Source: Sediminitomix flava (GTDB lineage Bacteria > Bacteroidota > Bacteroidia > Cytophagales > Flammeovirgaceae). Taken from it: a stretch of DNA of 64,000 nt. Shown one piece after another: positions 16,362 through 25,367 of the stretch. The notes beneath the pieces are model-generated. The model saw only the letters and a list, made by a program, of their open reading frames with translations, was not told the origin of the DNA and did no database searches. Every line of letters starts with the position of its first letter. The stretch's first letter is position 1. The stretch covers positions 1,793,306 to 1,857,305 of the forward strand of contig NZ_QGDO01000001.1 in the NCBI RefSeq assembly GCF_003149185.1, in the 5' to 3' direction. The translations under genes were made by a program, and so were the position numbers.

Positions 16362-17156
16362 TTATCGAGTATTTTTTCCTGCTATCAAATTTTTTAGTTT
16401 CATCAAGTATTCAAATGCAGAAGGTGGCAACTTCTTTCGGATAGCTGTAACCTTCTTTTCATAGCTAATCAATTTCTTATAATGCTCATCTACTTCAGAT
16501 CTGTCATCTCTTTCTTTCACAATAGCCCAAGTCTCTTCCTTAGCTTGAACAGCCTGAATATCAGAAAGACCACCTGACCTAAAACAAGCTATATGGATAG
16601 GAATATGATGAAACTTTACCCCATCTTTCCATCGGTTATAGATAAAATGGAAATCAGCACAACGTTTCCATCTCTTCCCTTCAAAAGGATGGTCTAAGAG
16701 TAATTGTGTTTTGGTAAAAAGCGCTTGGTGACTAAAGATCATTCCTTTCCATAAATCCTCTACGGGTAATGCTTTTTTCACTTTTGTGAGTTTATCATAA
16801 ACCACTTCATGATCTCCGTAAACCAAACCAAAACCACTCATATCTTGGCTAAATATTTTTTCAACGGCATCATCTGCTGCAAACCAATCTCCAGCGTTCA
16901 TAAAAAGAATCCAATCACCAGTTGCCATTTTCACTCCTTTGTTCATGGCATCATAAATCCCTTCATCTTTTTCACTGACCCAAGTATCAATTTTATCGCT
17001 GTATTTCTGAATGATATCAACGGTTCCATCATTTGAGGCTCCATCGATCACCAAATACTCAATATTCTGATAAGTCTGTGCTAAAACACTCTTTATGGTT
17101 GTTTCTATTTCTTCTCGACAATTGAACGAGATTGTGATGATTGTGACCTTTTGCAT
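16362..17156 (-). CDS. Glycosyltransferase family 2 protein
   Basis: A 264-residue GT-A enzyme of the WcaA/PssE type. It opens VTIITISFNCREEIETTIKSVLAQTYQNIE, followed by VIDGASNDGT, DEGIYDAMNKGVKMATGDWILFMNAGD (the metal-binding Asp region) and a C-terminal basic tail. It transfers a sugar in polysaccharide or glycolipid synthesis; no polysaccharide cluster is nearby. It follows the SDR gene by 60 bp on the same strand, so the order PCD, SDR, GT2 may be one transcript. Confidence 0.9.
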   Translation of the reverse strand: MQKVTIITISFNCREEIETTIKSVLAQTYQNIEYLVIDGASNDGTVDIIQKYSDKIDTWVSEKDEGIYDAMNKGVKMATGDWILFMNAGDWFAADDAVEKIFSQDMSGFGLVYGDHEVVYDKLTKVKKALPVEDLWKGMIFSHQALFTKTQLLLDHPFEGKRWKRCADFHFIYNRWKDGVKFHHIPIHIACFRSGGLSDIQAVQAKEETWAIVKERDDRSEVDEHYKKLISYEKKVTAIRKKLPPSAFEYLMKLKNLIAGKNTR

Positions 17157-17216
17157 AGTAGCAAATTTGAAAAAATGTTTTTTCTTATTCGAAAATTTGA
17201 TGGTAAAAAACGCAAA

Positions 17217-17987
17217 CTACTTCTTCGCGATAAGCTTTCTGAGGATACTTGGGAAGAAGCGTTTCAGCCACAAACCAAACTGCTCTTTAAAAGCCCCTAC
17301 GTAAACTTCCTCTTTTTCTGCTTCAATAGCTCTGACTATTTTTTGAGCACACTCTTGAGGAGAAATTCCTTTCTGCTCCAACTTCCCAATAGCTTTACCA
17401 TCGGCATTCAAGGCATTTGCTGACAAGTTAGTTGCTACATAACCCGGTGTTATTACTTGAACCTTCAACCCTTTATATGCATATTCTGCTCGCAGAGAAT
17501 CAAAAAAACCTTGGACAGCATGTTTTGATGTAGAGTAAGCCGCTCTTTCGGGTAAACCTATTTTTCCTTGCACCGAGCTAATCTCTACAATCATAGGATC
17601 GAGTTGATTGAGTAAAAAAGGCAATACGGCTTTAGTGAGAAATACATGTCCAAAGAGGTTAATCTCCATAATTTTTCGAAATGCTTGTTCAGTCATCTCT
17701 TCAAAAGATGCTCTTTGGCTTATACCACTACTCAAAATAAGTAGGTCTAATCTCCCGAAATGTTGATCTACTTTTTCTACTACCTCAGGAAAAGTTGGGG
17801 TATCTTCCATATCAAACGGTAGAACTAAACTTTCTGCATCTACACTTTTAGCAATACGTTCTAGTTTTTCAGCATTTCTTCCCGAAAGAATAAACTTGCA
17901 TTCATAAGTCGCTAAAGCAAATACCAAAGCCTCTCCTATTCCTGAAGAGGCTCCTGTTATCCAAACTACCTTTCCTTTTAGTTCCAT
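17217..17987 (-). CDS. SDR family oxidoreductase (DHRS7B-like)
   Basis: A 256-residue short-chain dehydrogenase: VWITGASSGIGEAL at the start, SSGISQRASFEEM where NNAG is usual, VEISSVQGKIGLPERAAYSTSKHAVQGFF with the Ser-Tyr-Lys triad, and a C-terminal basic amphipathic tail (LWLKRFFPSILRKLIAKK). The last feature and LILSSGIS are typical of DHRS7-like SDRs that associate with membranes. The start lies 11 bp after the pterin dehydratase gene, so the two are co-transcribed. Confidence 0.9.
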   Translation of the reverse strand: MELKGKVVWITGASSGIGEALVFALATYECKFILSGRNAEKLERIAKSVDAESLVLPFDMEDTPTFPEVVEKVDQHFGRLDLLILSSGISQRASFEEMTEQAFRKIMEINLFGHVFLTKAVLPFLLNQLDPMIVEISSVQGKIGLPERAAYSTSKHAVQGFFDSLRAEYAYKGLKVQVITPGYVATNLSANALNADGKAIGKLEQKGISPQECAQKIVRAIEAEKEEVYVGAFKEQFGLWLKRFFPSILRKLIAKK

Positions 17988-17998
17988 ATTTTAATTGA

Positions 17999-18232
17999 CT
18001 ATGCCAATATCTGATCAATCGCTTCAGCCAATTTGCGATCTTTTTCAGTTACTACATTTCCTGCATCATGAGTCGTAAGAGCAATCTCAACCTTATTCCA
18101 TACATTCGACCAATTCGGGTGATGTTCATGTTGCTCGGCCAAAAATGCTACACGTGTCATGAAAGCAAATGCTTCTTGAAAATCTTTAAAAGTGAAAACT
18201 TTTTGAAGTTGATTATTTTCTTCTTTCCACAT
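17999..18232 (-). CDS. 4a-hydroxytetrahydrobiopterin dehydratase (pterin carbinolamine dehydratase)
   Basis: A 77-residue PCD/DCoH protein, short compared with the usual 95-110. The active site is intact: [24 protein letters not shown] holds the E-x3-HHP-x5-W-x-V...H-D signature. It dehydrates 4a-hydroxy-tetrahydropterin made by aromatic amino acid hydroxylases. No phenylalanine hydroxylase is in the window; tryptophan dioxygenase is 24 kb away. First gene of a probable operon with the downstream SDR. Confidence 0.92.
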   Translation of the reverse strand: MWKEENNQLQKVFTFKDFQEAFAFMTRVAFLAEQHEHHPNWSNVWNKVEIALTTHDAGNVVTEKDRKLAEAIDQILA

Positions 18233-18569
18233 AAGTATTGTTTTTGGGATTTTGTGATGTTTCTATGATTTACCAAGGGTAATAAAGGTACAGAACTCGT
18301 TTTAATTTGTCCTTATCTCATATTCTTTTTTCGAATTATACGTTCGCAGAACCAAAATACACTTGATATCCTTTTAGAATCAAATTAACTGAAAAACACC
18401 ATTCAGTAGACCTAATTAACGCCTCAGCAATTTTAAGTTTTTAACTAAGAAAAAAAGATCGGAACTTGTCCATAACTTACACCCAAGTTCTGCGCTAACA
18501 TTAGGCCTAGAAAAAAGGTGAACTGTGTAACAAACTAGATTAAGAGATTTCACTAACAATTACGGCTTT
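18233..18569. other. Divergent region before the LTA-synthase-like gene
   Basis: No ORF of note. It holds an inverted repeat GAACTTG/CAAGTTC (18462-18468 with 18484-18490) and a 13-bp word, CAAACTAGATTAA, at 18531 that recurs at 18573 just inside the downstream gene. No consensus promoter was found. Confidence 0.4.
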
Positions 18570-20411
18570 ATGCAAACTAGATTAACCTTACTTCTAAAGA
18601 ACTTTTTCTTTTGGTTGGTCTTTTTCCAAATTGGAAGATTCCTATTTATCATCTACCAACTTGAGCTATCCATCAACTTTGACTTTAGTACTTTACTGAA
18701 ATCAATGTTTTATGGAGCAAGAATGGATATGTCTGTAGCAGGTTACATGAGTATAATTCCTGCATTAATGTTGACAATTTCAGCATTGTTCAAACCTCAG
18801 AAATGGGTAAAAACAGCGATTTACATCCATACATTCATTTTTATGATTCTGTCGTCCCTCACGATAGTTTCCGACATGGAATTATATTCTTATTGGAACT
18901 ACAGAATGGACGCCACACCTTTGCTGTATTTAAGTACAGGCTTCACTGAAGTAATACAATCTGCATCACCTTTGGCTGCTGTTAAGCAAGTTTTCTTATT
19001 TGCCTTAATGATTCTTGCAGGAAGTAAAGCCTACAATTGGTTAACAGCATCTTCCTTTGACAATCTGGAACGTGTATACTGGTCATCTCCTGCTACCCTA
19101 GTTTTTGCGGGCTTATTGATTATCCCTATCAGAGGAAGCTTCGATGTAGCACCTATGAATGTTGGCTTTGTTTACTTTCATGAAAAGCCTTACCCTAACC
19201 ATGTTGCAATTAATGTTTTCTGGAATGTTCTTTATTCTTTAGGAAAAGTAAATAAGAGCAAGTACCCTGAAAACTTCTATGATAAAACTTTGACAGAAGA
19301 ACACTTTGCAGAACTTTACGAGCCTGCAAAAACACGTAATCTTCCTACAAAACTCTTAAAAACAGATAAGCCAAATGTAATTCTTATTATCCTTGAAAGC
19401 TTTACAGCTGACCTTGTAGAATCCTTAGGAGGAGAAAAAGGAGTTACTCCAAACTTAGAAAAGCTTATCGATGAGGGTGTTTTATTCACCAATGTCTATG
19501 CAAATGGTGATCGTACAGACAAAGGATTGGTAGCGGTTTTAAGCAGTTACCCTGCTCAACCAAAAACATCAATGACCAAATGGAGCCAGAAAACACAAGA
19601 ATTGCCTTCTCTGCCAAATGTCCTTAACAACGAAGGTTATCATACTTCATTCTTTTATGGAGGAGATGTGAATTTTGCGAACATCAACAGCTACCTTCAC
19701 AATAGTGAATTCCAAGAAATCCTTTCAAAAAATATTTTCCCTAGTGAATTATCAACGTCCAAATGGGGAGTACATGATCATTATGTTTTTGATAAAGCGA
19801 TTGATATTCTGAAGGCAAAAGATCCAAGTAAACCATTCTTCCAAACGATTCTGACATCTAGTAGTCATGAACCATTTGATGTACCGATGGAAACTGTCTT
19901 TGAAGGGGATGATAAAAAGTCTTTGTTCATGAATTCGGCTCATTACACTGATCGATCTTTAGGTGTTTTTATTGATCGTTTGAAAGAAGAAAAGATTTGG
20001 GATAATACCTTAATTATGTTGGTAGCAGACCACGGTATTCCTCACATCAAAAAGCATAGAAATAGTGATGCTGGAAAATTTCATATCCCTATGATTTGGA
20101 CTGGTGGAGCCTTACAGAATACAAACTTAAAAGTTGATACTTTCGGTAATCAGACAGATTTAGCAGAGACCTTCATCAGACAATTGAATGTAGACTATGA
20201 CTTTGTCTTCGGGAAAGATTTGTTACAATTCAACGATCAAGGCTTCTCATTCTTTACCTTCAACAATGGTTTCGGGTACCTTACTTCAAAGGCCAAAGTC
20301 ATTTATGACCTGAATGGAGATTACTTTATTTCCAAAGACGGTAAAAACTATGATCAAGAAAATGCGAAAGCTTATATGCAAAAAGTTTTCACAGACTTCA
20401 ATAATAGATAA
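18570..20411 (+). CDS. LTA synthase family sulfatase-fold protein
   Basis: A 613-residue protein with about five N-terminal membrane helices (residues 1-170) and a large extracytoplasmic sulfatase-fold domain. Metal and catalytic residues are visible: Glu in VILIILESFTADLVE, the catalytic Thr in NGDRTDKGLVAVLSSYP, and MLVADHGIPH near the C-terminus. Relatives transfer phosphoglycerol or phosphoethanolamine from phospholipids to surface polymers. In a Gram-negative host the product is likely a modified glycan or lipid A rather than lipoteichoic acid. Single gene with a terminator. Confidence 0.9.
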   Translation: MQTRLTLLLKNFFFWLVFFQIGRFLFIIYQLELSINFDFSTLLKSMFYGARMDMSVAGYMSIIPALMLTISALFKPQKWVKTAIYIHTFIFMILSSLTIVSDMELYSYWNYRMDATPLLYLSTGFTEVIQSASPLAAVKQVFLFALMILAGSKAYNWLTASSFDNLERVYWSSPATLVFAGLLIIPIRGSFDVAPMNVGFVYFHEKPYPNHVAINVFWNVLYSLGKVNKSKYPENFYDKTLTEEHFAELYEPAKTRNLPTKLLKTDKPNVILIILESFTADLVESLGGEKGVTPNLEKLIDEGVLFTNVYANGDRTDKGLVAVLSSYPAQPKTSMTKWSQKTQELPSLPNVLNNEGYHTSFFYGGDVNFANINSYLHNSEFQEILSKNIFPSELSTSKWGVHDHYVFDKAIDILKAKDPSKPFFQTILTSSSHEPFDVPMETVFEGDDKKSLFMNSAHYTDRSLGVFIDRLKEEKIWDNTLIMLVADHGIPHIKKHRNSDAGKFHIPMIWTGGALQNTNLKVDTFGNQTDLAETFIRQLNVDYDFVFGKDLLQFNDQGFSFFTFNNGFGYLTSKAKVIYDLNGDYFISKDGKNYDQENAKAYMQKVFTDFNNR

Positions 20412-20436
20412 AAAATTCTCTTTCATATATCTTTCA

Positions 20437-20480
20437 AATCCCTCTTCGGTAACACTTACTGAAGAGGGATTCGTATTTTT
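20437..20480 (+). terminator. Terminator after the LTA-synthase-like gene
   Basis: Eleven-base-pair stem AATCCCTCTTC/GAAGAGGGATT and a T-rich tail. Confidence 0.75.
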
Positions 20481-20588
20481 TCAGTATTTCATTTTCATAT
20501 TCAAACAGATCTTGTATCAAGCTACCTTCCTTTCTAAGTTTCCTTCTAACTTACTACATACCCAAAACACATAGACTGTTATCTCATC

Positions 20589-22319
20589 ATGACCTTAAGA
20601 CAGAAGCTTTTTTTTGCCTTCGGTTTCCCTCTTTTATTTGCCATTGTAATAGGCGTACTGACCTATAAATACATGGAGCATACATCTATTCTCATGGATG
20701 AAATCCAAATATTAGATCATTGCTCACAATTGATAGACAAGGCACAGTATCATGAAACAGTTTTTCTACTTGATGAATCTCATGAAAATGATTTTTTCAA
20801 GGATAGAAAAAGTAATGGGTTACAGCATACAGAAATGCTCATTGACTCAGTAGAGTTTATCTTGAATGACTTTTCTAGTGAATATGATCAAGAAATTGAT
20901 TACTCCTACTTTATTTTCTTTCATCAACTGAATGATTTTCTATATAAAAAAAGAAAGCAAATCTATCAGCTTTCTAGCCTGTGTCTACAGAATGGAAATG
21001 AAAATTGGGGGCTCATCGGAGAATTAAACAGAAGGTCTATCAATATTGAGTCTTCGAGCATGAGCTTCGATAGAAAATACTTAAAAAACTGCCTGCATTA
21101 TGAAAAAGCATTCCTTCTTTCAAAAGATTTGAAATATGAAGTTCTTTTCGATGATGCAATCACCTCTCTCTCGCAACATATTTTACTGAGTTATCAAATA
21201 CAGTCGGGAAATAGCTTAGAGGAAAAAAAGAATTATACAGATTTGCTCAAAAAAGTGAGTCAGTATCAGCTTACGTTCAAGAAACTGATTAAACTTAGTC
21301 AGAAAATAGGATTAGATAATTCTACAGGAATAAGAGCTGAATCAGACCACCTTTATACAGATATTCGATCAGAATTAGAGCGCTTGAAAGAGAAGGTTGC
21401 AGCAGAAAATCAGTCGGATGTGATGATGTCTGAAATGCTCTTACTCATCTTTCTTTGTGTCCAATGTTTTCTTGTTCTGATTGGAGGAGGAGTTATAATA
21501 CAGCAATTCAAAAACCGAATAGATACACTGAGTACCGCATTCAAAGATTTACGAGCAGGGCATTTTCTAGATGAAAAGTATCTTAAGCATGGAAAAGATG
21601 AACTTCACTTTCTATCTAAAGAAATATTTTTACTCAGTAAGTGGATAGAAAATGTATCTACTTATGCCAAAAAGATTCGGTTTGAAGAACGAAACTATGA
21701 ATATCCAACAGCTTACAAACAAGGAGAACTACCTGAACACCTTGCTCAAATAGAAGAGCGAATCATTCATTTCCAACATGAGAAACAACTCAGACATTGG
21801 ATTACTGAAGGAATGAATAAATTCTTGGCTTTACTTCGTGAAAAGCACCAAGAGGAAAATATATTCGATGTCCTCACTCGAGAATTATCACATTTTATCG
21901 GAGCCAATCAAATGGTTTTCTACATTACGGATAATCCTAAAGCGCCGAAATATCTTATTGCCCAATCCTTTTTTGCCTTCCAATATAAAAGAAATCAACT
22001 ACACCAAGTAAGTGTAGATGAAGGACTCATTGGTCAAGCTTTTAAAGAAAAACATACACTCCATCTTACGGATGTCCCTAATAACTACACAAGCATCACT
22101 TCGGGCTTAGGCGATGCTACACCATCAAACTTATTGATTCTCCCTCTGATATCTTTCAACGAAGTTGTAGGGCTTATAGAAATAGCTTCATTCAAAGTAT
22201 TTGATGAGTATCAGATTGAGTTTTTAGAAAAAATAGCACAAAGTATCGCGGCTACTATAGCCGATGAAAAGACAAATATCACGCATCGTACAGATTCGTT
22301 AGAGAACTCTTCCTCATAA
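20589..22319 (+). CDS. Membrane sensor protein with HAMP-like region and GAF domain
   Basis: A 576-residue protein. One helix lies at residues 8-26 and a second at about 280-303; the ~250 residues between are a helical, probably periplasmic sensor region. After the second helix comes a HAMP-like segment (about 305-360), a linker, and a GAF domain (about 410-560, with FIGANQMVFYITD, VDEGLIGQAFKEKHTLHLTDVP and NLLILPLISFNEVVGLIEIASF). No kinase, cyclase or phosphatase domain follows, so it must signal through a partner or act as a receiver of a small ligand. The neighbouring genes give no clue to the partner. Confidence 0.85.
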   Translation: MTLRQKLFFAFGFPLLFAIVIGVLTYKYMEHTSILMDEIQILDHCSQLIDKAQYHETVFLLDESHENDFFKDRKSNGLQHTEMLIDSVEFILNDFSSEYDQEIDYSYFIFFHQLNDFLYKKRKQIYQLSSLCLQNGNENWGLIGELNRRSINIESSSMSFDRKYLKNCLHYEKAFLLSKDLKYEVLFDDAITSLSQHILLSYQIQSGNSLEEKKNYTDLLKKVSQYQLTFKKLIKLSQKIGLDNSTGIRAESDHLYTDIRSELERLKEKVAAENQSDVMMSEMLLLIFLCVQCFLVLIGGGVIIQQFKNRIDTLSTAFKDLRAGHFLDEKYLKHGKDELHFLSKEIFLLSKWIENVSTYAKKIRFEERNYEYPTAYKQGELPEHLAQIEERIIHFQHEKQLRHWITEGMNKFLALLREKHQEENIFDVLTRELSHFIGANQMVFYITDNPKAPKYLIAQSFFAFQYKRNQLHQVSVDEGLIGQAFKEKHTLHLTDVPNNYTSITSGLGDATPSNLLILPLISFNEVVGLIEIASFKVFDEYQIEFLEKIAQSIAATIADEKTNITHRTDSLENSSS

Positions 22320-22474
22320 TTAATTCTTCATCATTATGCCTTATTTTCTTTAAATAAGACAATAAAATGCTTCTTTGTTTTTAAAATTGTGTTCTGGAAG
22401 TTATACGCTTCCATAAAAAACACTTGAAACCTAGTTTCAGTGAGCAACAACAATCTATATAGCGTTATACAATT

Positions 22475-23926
22475 ATGAGCTCTAACAAACATAAAATGCC
22501 TACTATTTGGGAGGCTTTGGTTCCTATCTTGTTTTTGATCGGAGCGCTTATTCTAAATTTTTCACTATTTGGAGATGCCGGACTTGATGGTTCTATTCAA
22601 ACTATTTTGATTCTGGCCACAGCTATTACTGGATTGGTCGGTGCACGTTTGGGTATTAAGTGGGATCAGATGATTGAAGGAATGGTAAACACTATTTCAA
22701 GTGCAATGCCATCTATTTTAATTCTCCTGTTTATTGGTGCTTTATCGGGTACTTGGCTGATTAGTGGCATTGTTCCTTCCATGATCTATTATGGATTAAA
22801 AATATTAAACCCTACCATTTTCTTATTTGCGTCTTGTATCATCTGTGCGATTGTATCTGTAGCTTCGGGTAGTTCATGGTCAACAGTGGGTACTGTCGGA
22901 ATTGCATTATTGGGGATTGGTACAACTTTAGGTTTTGAACAAGGAATGGTAGCTGGAGCTATTATTTCAGGAGCTTATTTCGGAGATAAAATCTCACCGC
23001 TTTCTGAGACTACAAACTTAGCCCCTGCCGTAGCTGGTACAGATTTAATATCTCATATCAGATATATGCTGTTTACTACAGTTCCTACAATTAGTATCAC
23101 ACTCGTTATTTTCATCATTCTTGGTTTCACAGCTCACGATGGAAGTGGTACTGTAAATGTAGATAGCGTTATGGTTGCTTTAGAAAATAAATTCAACCTA
23201 AATCCTATTCTCTTCATTGTTCCTGTAGGTGTATTCTTCATGATTGCGAAGAGAGTTCCTGCAATCCCTGCCCTTTTAGTGGGAGCAATTTCAGCGGCAA
23301 TTTTAGCGATTTTCTTCCAACCAGAAGCTATTCGTGAAGTTGCAGGGCATGAACTAAGCTTTGGTTTAGCTTCTCTGAAAGCCGTGATGATGGCTGGTTT
23401 CGGAAGTATTTCACTAACTACAGAAAATGAAATAGTGAATGAACTTCTTTCTTCTGGAGGAATGGCAGGAATGCTAAATACGATTTGGCTTATTCTGACA
23501 GCTATGTGTTTTGGTGGTATGATGGAAGCAACAGGTTTACTTCACAAACTCACTTCTACAATCATGAGAGCAATCAAGACTGATGCTTCTTTGGTTGGGT
23601 GTACAGGCTTCAGTAGTATTTTCATCAACTTCGCTACTTCTGATCAATACCTTTCAGTAGTTCTTCCTGGTAAAATGTATCAAGAAGCTTTTGAAGAAAG
23701 GGGACTTGATCCTGTGAACTTGAGTAGAACATTAGAAGATTGTGGTACAGTAACTTCTCCGCTTATTCCATGGAACTCATGTAGTGTCTATCATTCTACA
23801 GTTCTTAGTGTAAACCCTATGGCATTTATCGGATACTGTTTCTTCAACTTGATCAGCCCGATCATGACTATGATCTTTATAATTTTCAATATCAAAATTA
23901 AAAGACTAAAGAAAGAGCTTGCCTAA
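22475..23926 (+). CDS. nhaC: Na+/H+ antiporter NhaC
   Basis: A 483-residue ion transporter with about 12 helices. Recognisable family stretches are SGSSWSTVGTVGIALLGIG, GAYFGDKISPLSETTNLAPAVAGTDLISHIRYM and, in the C-half, CFGGMMEATGLLHKL and PLIPWNSCSVYHSTVLSV. It exchanges Na+ for H+ across the inner membrane, fitting a marine lifestyle. Two small inverted repeats (TGGAAG/CTTCCA and TGAAAC/GTTTCA, 22395-22435) lie in its leader. A strong terminator follows. Confidence 0.93.
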   Translation: MSSNKHKMPTIWEALVPILFLIGALILNFSLFGDAGLDGSIQTILILATAITGLVGARLGIKWDQMIEGMVNTISSAMPSILILLFIGALSGTWLISGIVPSMIYYGLKILNPTIFLFASCIICAIVSVASGSSWSTVGTVGIALLGIGTTLGFEQGMVAGAIISGAYFGDKISPLSETTNLAPAVAGTDLISHIRYMLFTTVPTISITLVIFIILGFTAHDGSGTVNVDSVMVALENKFNLNPILFIVPVGVFFMIAKRVPAIPALLVGAISAAILAIFFQPEAIREVAGHELSFGLASLKAVMMAGFGSISLTTENEIVNELLSSGGMAGMLNTIWLILTAMCFGGMMEATGLLHKLTSTIMRAIKTDASLVGCTGFSSIFINFATSDQYLSVVLPGKMYQEAFEERGLDPVNLSRTLEDCGTVTSPLIPWNSCSVYHSTVLSVNPMAFIGYCFFNLISPIMTMIFIIFNIKIKRLKKELA

Positions 23927-23952
23927 AGGCATCTTTTCTCAAAAATATAAAG

Positions 23953-23984
23953 CATTCATCTAGCGTTAGATGAATGTTTTTTTT
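23953..23984 (+). terminator. Terminator after nhaC
   Basis: Ten-base-pair stem CATTCATCTA/TAGATGAATG, four-base loop, eight Ts. Confidence 0.9.
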
Positions 23985-24103
23985 ATATCCTACTCTCAAT
24001 CTGCTTTTTGTGTAAATCTTCCCGTGATCTGTGTTCTTTCTTAAAAAGTAGAATCTTGATATTTGTATTGTAATCTTAATCTCATCTAAAAAACAATATC
24101 AAA

Positions 24104-25171
24104 ATGACACAGATAGATAAATCAAAACCCGTAATGGTCACTGGTGCTAATGGTTATGTAGCGAGTTGGTTAGTAAAAAGACTATTAGACGAAGGAATTA
24201 CGGTACATGCTGCAGTTAGAAACCCAAATAATGAAGAGAAAATTGGTCACTTAAAAGAAGCTGCCGCAAATACAACTGGAGAAATCAAATTCTTTAAAGC
24301 TGATCTTCTGACAGAAGGTGCATATAAAGAAGCTATGGAAGGTTGTGAACTCGTTTATCATACGGCATCTCCATTTACAACTGAAGTTAAAGACCCTCAG
24401 AAAGAATTAATAGAGCCTGCAGAAAAAGGAACTGCAAATGTTTTAAACACAGCAAAAGAGACTCCATCTGTAAAAAGAGTTGTTGTTACAAGTAGCTGTG
24501 CGGCTATTTATACTGATGCTATTGATTCTGTAAATGCACCAAATGGTCAACTCACTGAAGACATCTGGAATACTACAGCCTCTTTAGACTATCAACCTTA
24601 TTCGTATTCAAAAACATTGGCTGAGAAAAAAGCTTGGGAAATTGCAGATAGCCAAAGCCAATGGGATTTAGTCACAATTAATCCATCATTGGTATTGGGC
24701 CCTGCATTAAACCCAAAAAATACGACTTCGGAAAGTGTGAATATCATGAAAATGCTTGGTGGAGGAGATATGAAAATGGGTGCGCCTAAAATGGGATTAG
24801 GTTTAGTAGACGTTAGGGATGTGGCTGAAGCACATTTCAAAGCAGGATTCACACCATCTGCAAAAGGGAGATATATCACCTCAGCACATAATACTAACTT
24901 CTTGGAAATGGGCACAATACTGCTTCCTAAATATGGTAAGCAATTCCCTCTGCCTAAAAAGCCTCTTCCAAAATGGTTATTGATGCTTGTAGGTCCACTT
25001 ACCAACAAGTTATTCACACGTCAGTTTATCAGAAACAATGTAAATATTCCTTGGAAAGCAGATAATTCAAAAATCAAAGATGAGCTTGGAATCTCCTTCA
25101 AACCGATGAAAGAAACTTTGGAAGATTCATTCCAAGTACTAATTGATGAAAAGATATTGAAGGCATCTTAA
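24104..25171 (+). CDS. Extended SDR, NAD(P)-dependent epimerase/dihydroflavonol reductase-like
   Basis: A 355-residue extended short-chain dehydrogenase. VMVTGANGYVASWLVKRLLDEG carries the Rossmann TGxxGxxx motif, VVVTSSCAAIY gives the Ser, and PYSYSKTLAEKKAWEIA the catalytic Tyr-Lys. WDLVTINPSLVLGP is typical of the dihydroflavonol 4-reductase/aldehyde-reductase branch. It probably reduces an aldehyde or ketone with NADPH in the cytosol; substrate unknown. Single gene. Confidence 0.9.
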   Translation: MTQIDKSKPVMVTGANGYVASWLVKRLLDEGITVHAAVRNPNNEEKIGHLKEAAANTTGEIKFFKADLLTEGAYKEAMEGCELVYHTASPFTTEVKDPQKELIEPAEKGTANVLNTAKETPSVKRVVVTSSCAAIYTDAIDSVNAPNGQLTEDIWNTTASLDYQPYSYSKTLAEKKAWEIADSQSQWDLVTINPSLVLGPALNPKNTTSESVNIMKMLGGGDMKMGAPKMGLGLVDVRDVAEAHFKAGFTPSAKGRYITSAHNTNFLEMGTILLPKYGKQFPLPKKPLPKWLLMLVGPLTNKLFTRQFIRNNVNIPWKADNSKIKDELGISFKPMKETLEDSFQVLIDEKILKAS

Positions 25172-25202
25172 ATCATTAATTCAACCTTTCCTGCCCAAAA
25201 AG

Positions 25203-25259
25203 AGTCTAGTCAACTGAAGTTTTTCCTTTAAGGAATAACCTCAATTGACTAGACTTTTT
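25203..25259 (+). terminator. Terminator after the extended SDR gene
   Basis: Eleven-base-pair stem AGTCTAGTCAA/TTGACTAGACT, long partly paired loop, five Ts. Confidence 0.8.
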
Positions 25260-25367
25260 GTATTTGTAAACATTTTAGTTTCATAGATAAAAAACTCCTT
25301 TCTATTGATTCTTTTTCAGACTTCGAATTCATTACACTAAGTTTATATCAAATTTTGAATTGGAGGA

